In this document: positions 21,552 through 23,426 of the stretch, piece by piece
How the letters are laid out: every line of letters starts with the position of its first letter
Numbering within the stretch: the first letter of the stretch is position 1
Assembly (NCBI GenBank): GCA_036788835.1
Contig: DAIQMR010000029.1
Location: 1-23,426 of the forward strand
Origin: JALCSJ01 sp036788835
GTDB lineage: Bacteria > Bacillota > Negativicutes > Acidaminococcales > Acidaminococcaceae
Length of the DNA: 23,426 bases
Direction: 5' to 3'
Made by a program: the position numbers and the translations under genes
Notes under the pieces: model-generated
The model's database searches: none
Told to the model about the DNA's origin: nothing
What the model saw: the letters and a program-made list of their open reading frames with translations, nothing else

Positions 21552-22340
21552 ATGAAAATTATAGTATGTATTAAACAAGTGCCTGACACCGCCGAAGTGA
21601 AGCTGGATCCGAAGACTAATACCTTGATTCGCGAAGGCGTACCCAGCATCATTAACCATGATGATAAAGCCGGACTAGAAACAGCCTTAAATTTAAGAGA
21701 CCAGGTAGGGGGTACGGTTACCGTAGTATCTATGGGACCACCTCAGGCTGATGTTGCCTTAAGGGAAGCTCTGGCCATGGGAGCCGATAAAGCATATTTG
21801 CTATCTGCCCGTGAATTCGGCGGATCCGATACCTATGCTACGGCTACGATTATTGCTACAGCCCTGAGAAAAATCGGCTTTGATCTGGTTATTACCGGCC
21901 GTCAGGCTATCGACGGCGATACGGCTCAAGTGGGCCCCCAGATTGCTGAGCAGCTTCACATTCCTCAGGTAAGCTATGCCGAAGAACTTAAAGTAGAAGA
22001 CGGCAAGGTGATTGTTAAACGGCAGTTTGAAGATCAGGCGCACGTCCTGAAAGTGGAGACTCCCTGCCTGATAACTGCCTTAAGTGAACTGGCAGCACCC
22101 CGTTACATGTCCGTAGGTGGCATTGTAGATGCTTATGGCAAAGACGTGACAGTGTGGGGCTTTGATGATTTGAAAAATGATCTGAACCCTGCCTGGATCG
22201 GACTGAAAGGTTCACCGACGAATGTGTTTAAATCCTTCGGCAAGCAAATGAGGGCGCCAGGTGTGGTAAAGAAAGGCTTGTCTGCTGACGAAGCAGTGGA
22301 AGCGATTATGGCGAAGCTGATTGAAAAGCACATTATCTGA
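21552..22340 (+). CDS. etfB: Electron transfer flavoprotein, beta subunit
   Basis: A 262-aa EtfB with MKIIVCIKQVPDTAEVKLDP at the N-terminus and GRQAIDGDTAQVGP (116-129), the adenine-nucleotide loop. In electron-bifurcating Etfs of Acidaminococcus and Megasphaera the same DGDTAQVGP motif holds the second (bifurcating) FAD, so this Etf may bifurcate electrons between NADH, ferredoxin and enoyl-CoA. The ATG at 21552 has GGAG at about 6 nt; an ATG at 21534 overlaps the acyl-CoA dehydrogenase stop and lacks a site. It is followed after 13 nt by etfA. Confidence 0.9.
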   Translation: MKIIVCIKQVPDTAEVKLDPKTNTLIREGVPSIINHDDKAGLETALNLRDQVGGTVTVVSMGPPQADVALREALAMGADKAYLLSAREFGGSDTYATATIIATALRKIGFDLVITGRQAIDGDTAQVGPQIAEQLHIPQVSYAEELKVEDGKVIVKRQFEDQAHVLKVETPCLITALSELAAPRYMSVGGIVDAYGKDVTVWGFDDLKNDLNPAWIGLKGSPTNVFKSFGKQMRAPGVVKKGLSADEAVEAIMAKLIEKHII

Positions 22341-22353
22341 GGAGGGCATTAGG

Positions 22354-23426
22354 ATGAATAAGGATATATATGTAATTGTTGAACAAAGAGACGGTGTCAT
22401 CCAAAAGGTCAGCATCGAGTTAATCGGAGAGGCTTCTAAATTAGCCGCTGATCTGGGAGAAAAAGTCGTGGCAGTTCTTATGGGTTATAAGATTGCAGGC
22501 CAGGCAGAGCTCTTGTGCCAATACGGCGCATCCAAAGTACTGGTTATCGACAGCCCTGTTTTGGAACACTATACAACTGAACCCTATGTGAAAGCCACAC
22601 AATATGTTATCGAGCACTATGCTCCCAACGTTGTGCTGTACGGCGCCAGCAGTATCGGCAGAGATATGGCACCCAGAGTGGCAGGCCGTATTCATACCGG
22701 ACTGACCGCTGACTGCACAAGACTGGATGTCAACGTAGGGAACTATCAGGAATATCTGAGAAAATCTACATCCTTGGGCGAGGACCAGATTAGCGCCTTA
22801 GACGCTTCTGATAAGAATTTAAAAATGACTCGTCCTGCCTTTGGGGGCAATGTTATGGCAACGATTATCTGCCCTAACTATCGTCCTCAAATGGCTACAG
22901 TCCGTCCCGGCGTTATGGCCATGCCGGAAAAGGATCCTTCCCGCAAGGGAGAGATTATTAATGTAGATGCTCAGCTCAGTATGGCTGACATGAACGTGGA
23001 AATCATGGACGTGGTACGGGACGACAAAAAAGCCGTGGACATCACCAATGCAAAGATCCTGGTTTCCGGCGGACGTGGTGTAGGAGGGGCTGCAGGTTAT
23101 GAGCCGTTGAAGAGCTTAGCCAAGGAAATGGGCGGCGAGGTTTCTTCTTCCCGTATCGGTGTTGATAATGGCTGGATTGCCAAAGATCGTCAGGTGGGAC
23201 AAACCGGTAAAACAGTTCATCCCAATCTGTATATGGCCTGCGGCATTTCCGGAGCCATTCAGCATTTAGCCGGCATGGAAAATTCTGATCTTATTATTGC
23301 TATTAACAAAGATGAGAACTGCCCCATGATGAAACTGGCTGATTTAGGAGTAGTAGGAGATTTGAAAGTTATTGTTCCTAAATTAACGGAAGCTATTAAA
23401 GCCTACAAAGCAAGTCAGAGAGTATA
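22354..23426 (+). CDS. etfA: Electron transfer flavoprotein, alpha subunit (runs to window edge)
   Basis: At least 357 aa, without a stop inside the window. The last complete codon is Val and the remaining bases are TA, so the gene may end right at the edge (TAA or TAG) or continue. The N-terminal domain (about 1-200) is followed by the FAD domain: SGGRGVGG, SSSRIGVDNGWI, QVGQTGKTVHPNLYMACGIS, GAIQHLAGM, AINKDENCPMMKLADLGVVGDL. All are EtfA hallmarks; NCPMM replaces the more usual APIF. The ATG follows GAGG AGGG (22339-22346). It is the last visible gene of the ferredoxin-vor-dehydrogenase-etf operon. Confidence 0.9.
   Translation, partial: MNKDIYVIVEQRDGVIQKVSIELIGEASKLAADLGEKVVAVLMGYKIAGQAELLCQYGASKVLVIDSPVLEHYTTEPYVKATQYVIEHYAPNVVLYGASSIGRDMAPRVAGRIHTGLTADCTRLDVNVGNYQEYLRKSTSLGEDQISALDASDKNLKMTRPAFGGNVMATIICPNYRPQMATVRPGVMAMPEKDPSRKGEIINVDAQLSMADMNVEIMDVVRDDKKAVDITNAKILVSGGRGVGGAAGYEPLKSLAKEMGGEVSSSRIGVDNGWIAKDRQVGQTGKTVHPNLYMACGISGAIQHLAGMENSDLIIAINKDENCPMMKLADLGVVGDLKVIVPKLTEAIKAYKASQRV

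Overview
This 23.4 kb window comes from a low-to-moderate GC strict anaerobe that ferments amino acids. The gene content (two ferredoxin-dependent 2-oxoacid oxidoreductases, a Cat1-type CoA-transferase, an EtfAB/acyl-CoA dehydrogenase set), the AGGAGG ribosome binding sites and the TTGACA/TATAAT-like promoters fit a Firmicute, most plausibly the Negativicutes (Acidaminococcus/Veillonella relatives). That placement is inference; no rRNA or other marker gene is present.

Layout. (1) 1-1062: palindromic repeats, then a secreted two-domain protein of unknown function. (2) 1061-5291, minus strand: a tight five-gene operon, ferredoxin-korA-korB-korC-CoA-transferase, predicted to turn 2-oxoglutarate into succinyl-CoA and move the CoA to another acid. 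(3) 5489-6957: a DMT/EamA-type exporter and, convergent to it, a membrane-anchored LuxR-type regulator. (4) 7130-9749: a MarR regulator with a tandem-repeat N-terminus and an apparently leaderless start, then a threonine-dehydratase-like enzyme and an ornithine cyclodeaminase/imine-reductase-like enzyme. A 19-bp operator-like sequence is shared (15/19) between the marR promoter and the dehydratase leader. (5) 10010-13982: two paralogous PLP gamma-lyase-family enzymes flanking an AGCS Na+/amino-acid symporter, behind a leader with three consecutive inverted repeats. (6) 14153-15852: a MerR regulator and, convergent, an IclR regulator. (7) 16009-16440, minus strand: a hotdog beta-aminoacyl-CoA ammonia-lyase. 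Divergent from it, 16807-23426: ferredoxin-vorB-vorA-vorC-2-hydroxyacid dehydrogenase-acyl-CoA dehydrogenase-etfB-etfA. The last gene runs to the window edge.

How the parts may work together (inference). An amino acid enters through the AGCS symporter. The gamma-lyase-like and dehydratase-like enzymes would make 2-oxoacids such as 2-oxobutyrate. The Vor-type oxidoreductase would convert these to acyl-CoA plus reduced ferredoxin. The acyl-CoA dehydrogenase/Etf pair would interconvert acyl-CoA and 2-enoyl-CoA, and the ammonia-lyase would add or remove ammonia at the enoyl-CoA level. The CoA-transferase could recover the free acid. The divergent ammonia-lyase and vor/etf promoters each carry an exact 11-bp shared motif at the predicted transcription start, and an IclR gene lies next door, so the two units are probably co-regulated. 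No CRISPR array, phage, transposase, tRNA or rRNA was seen.
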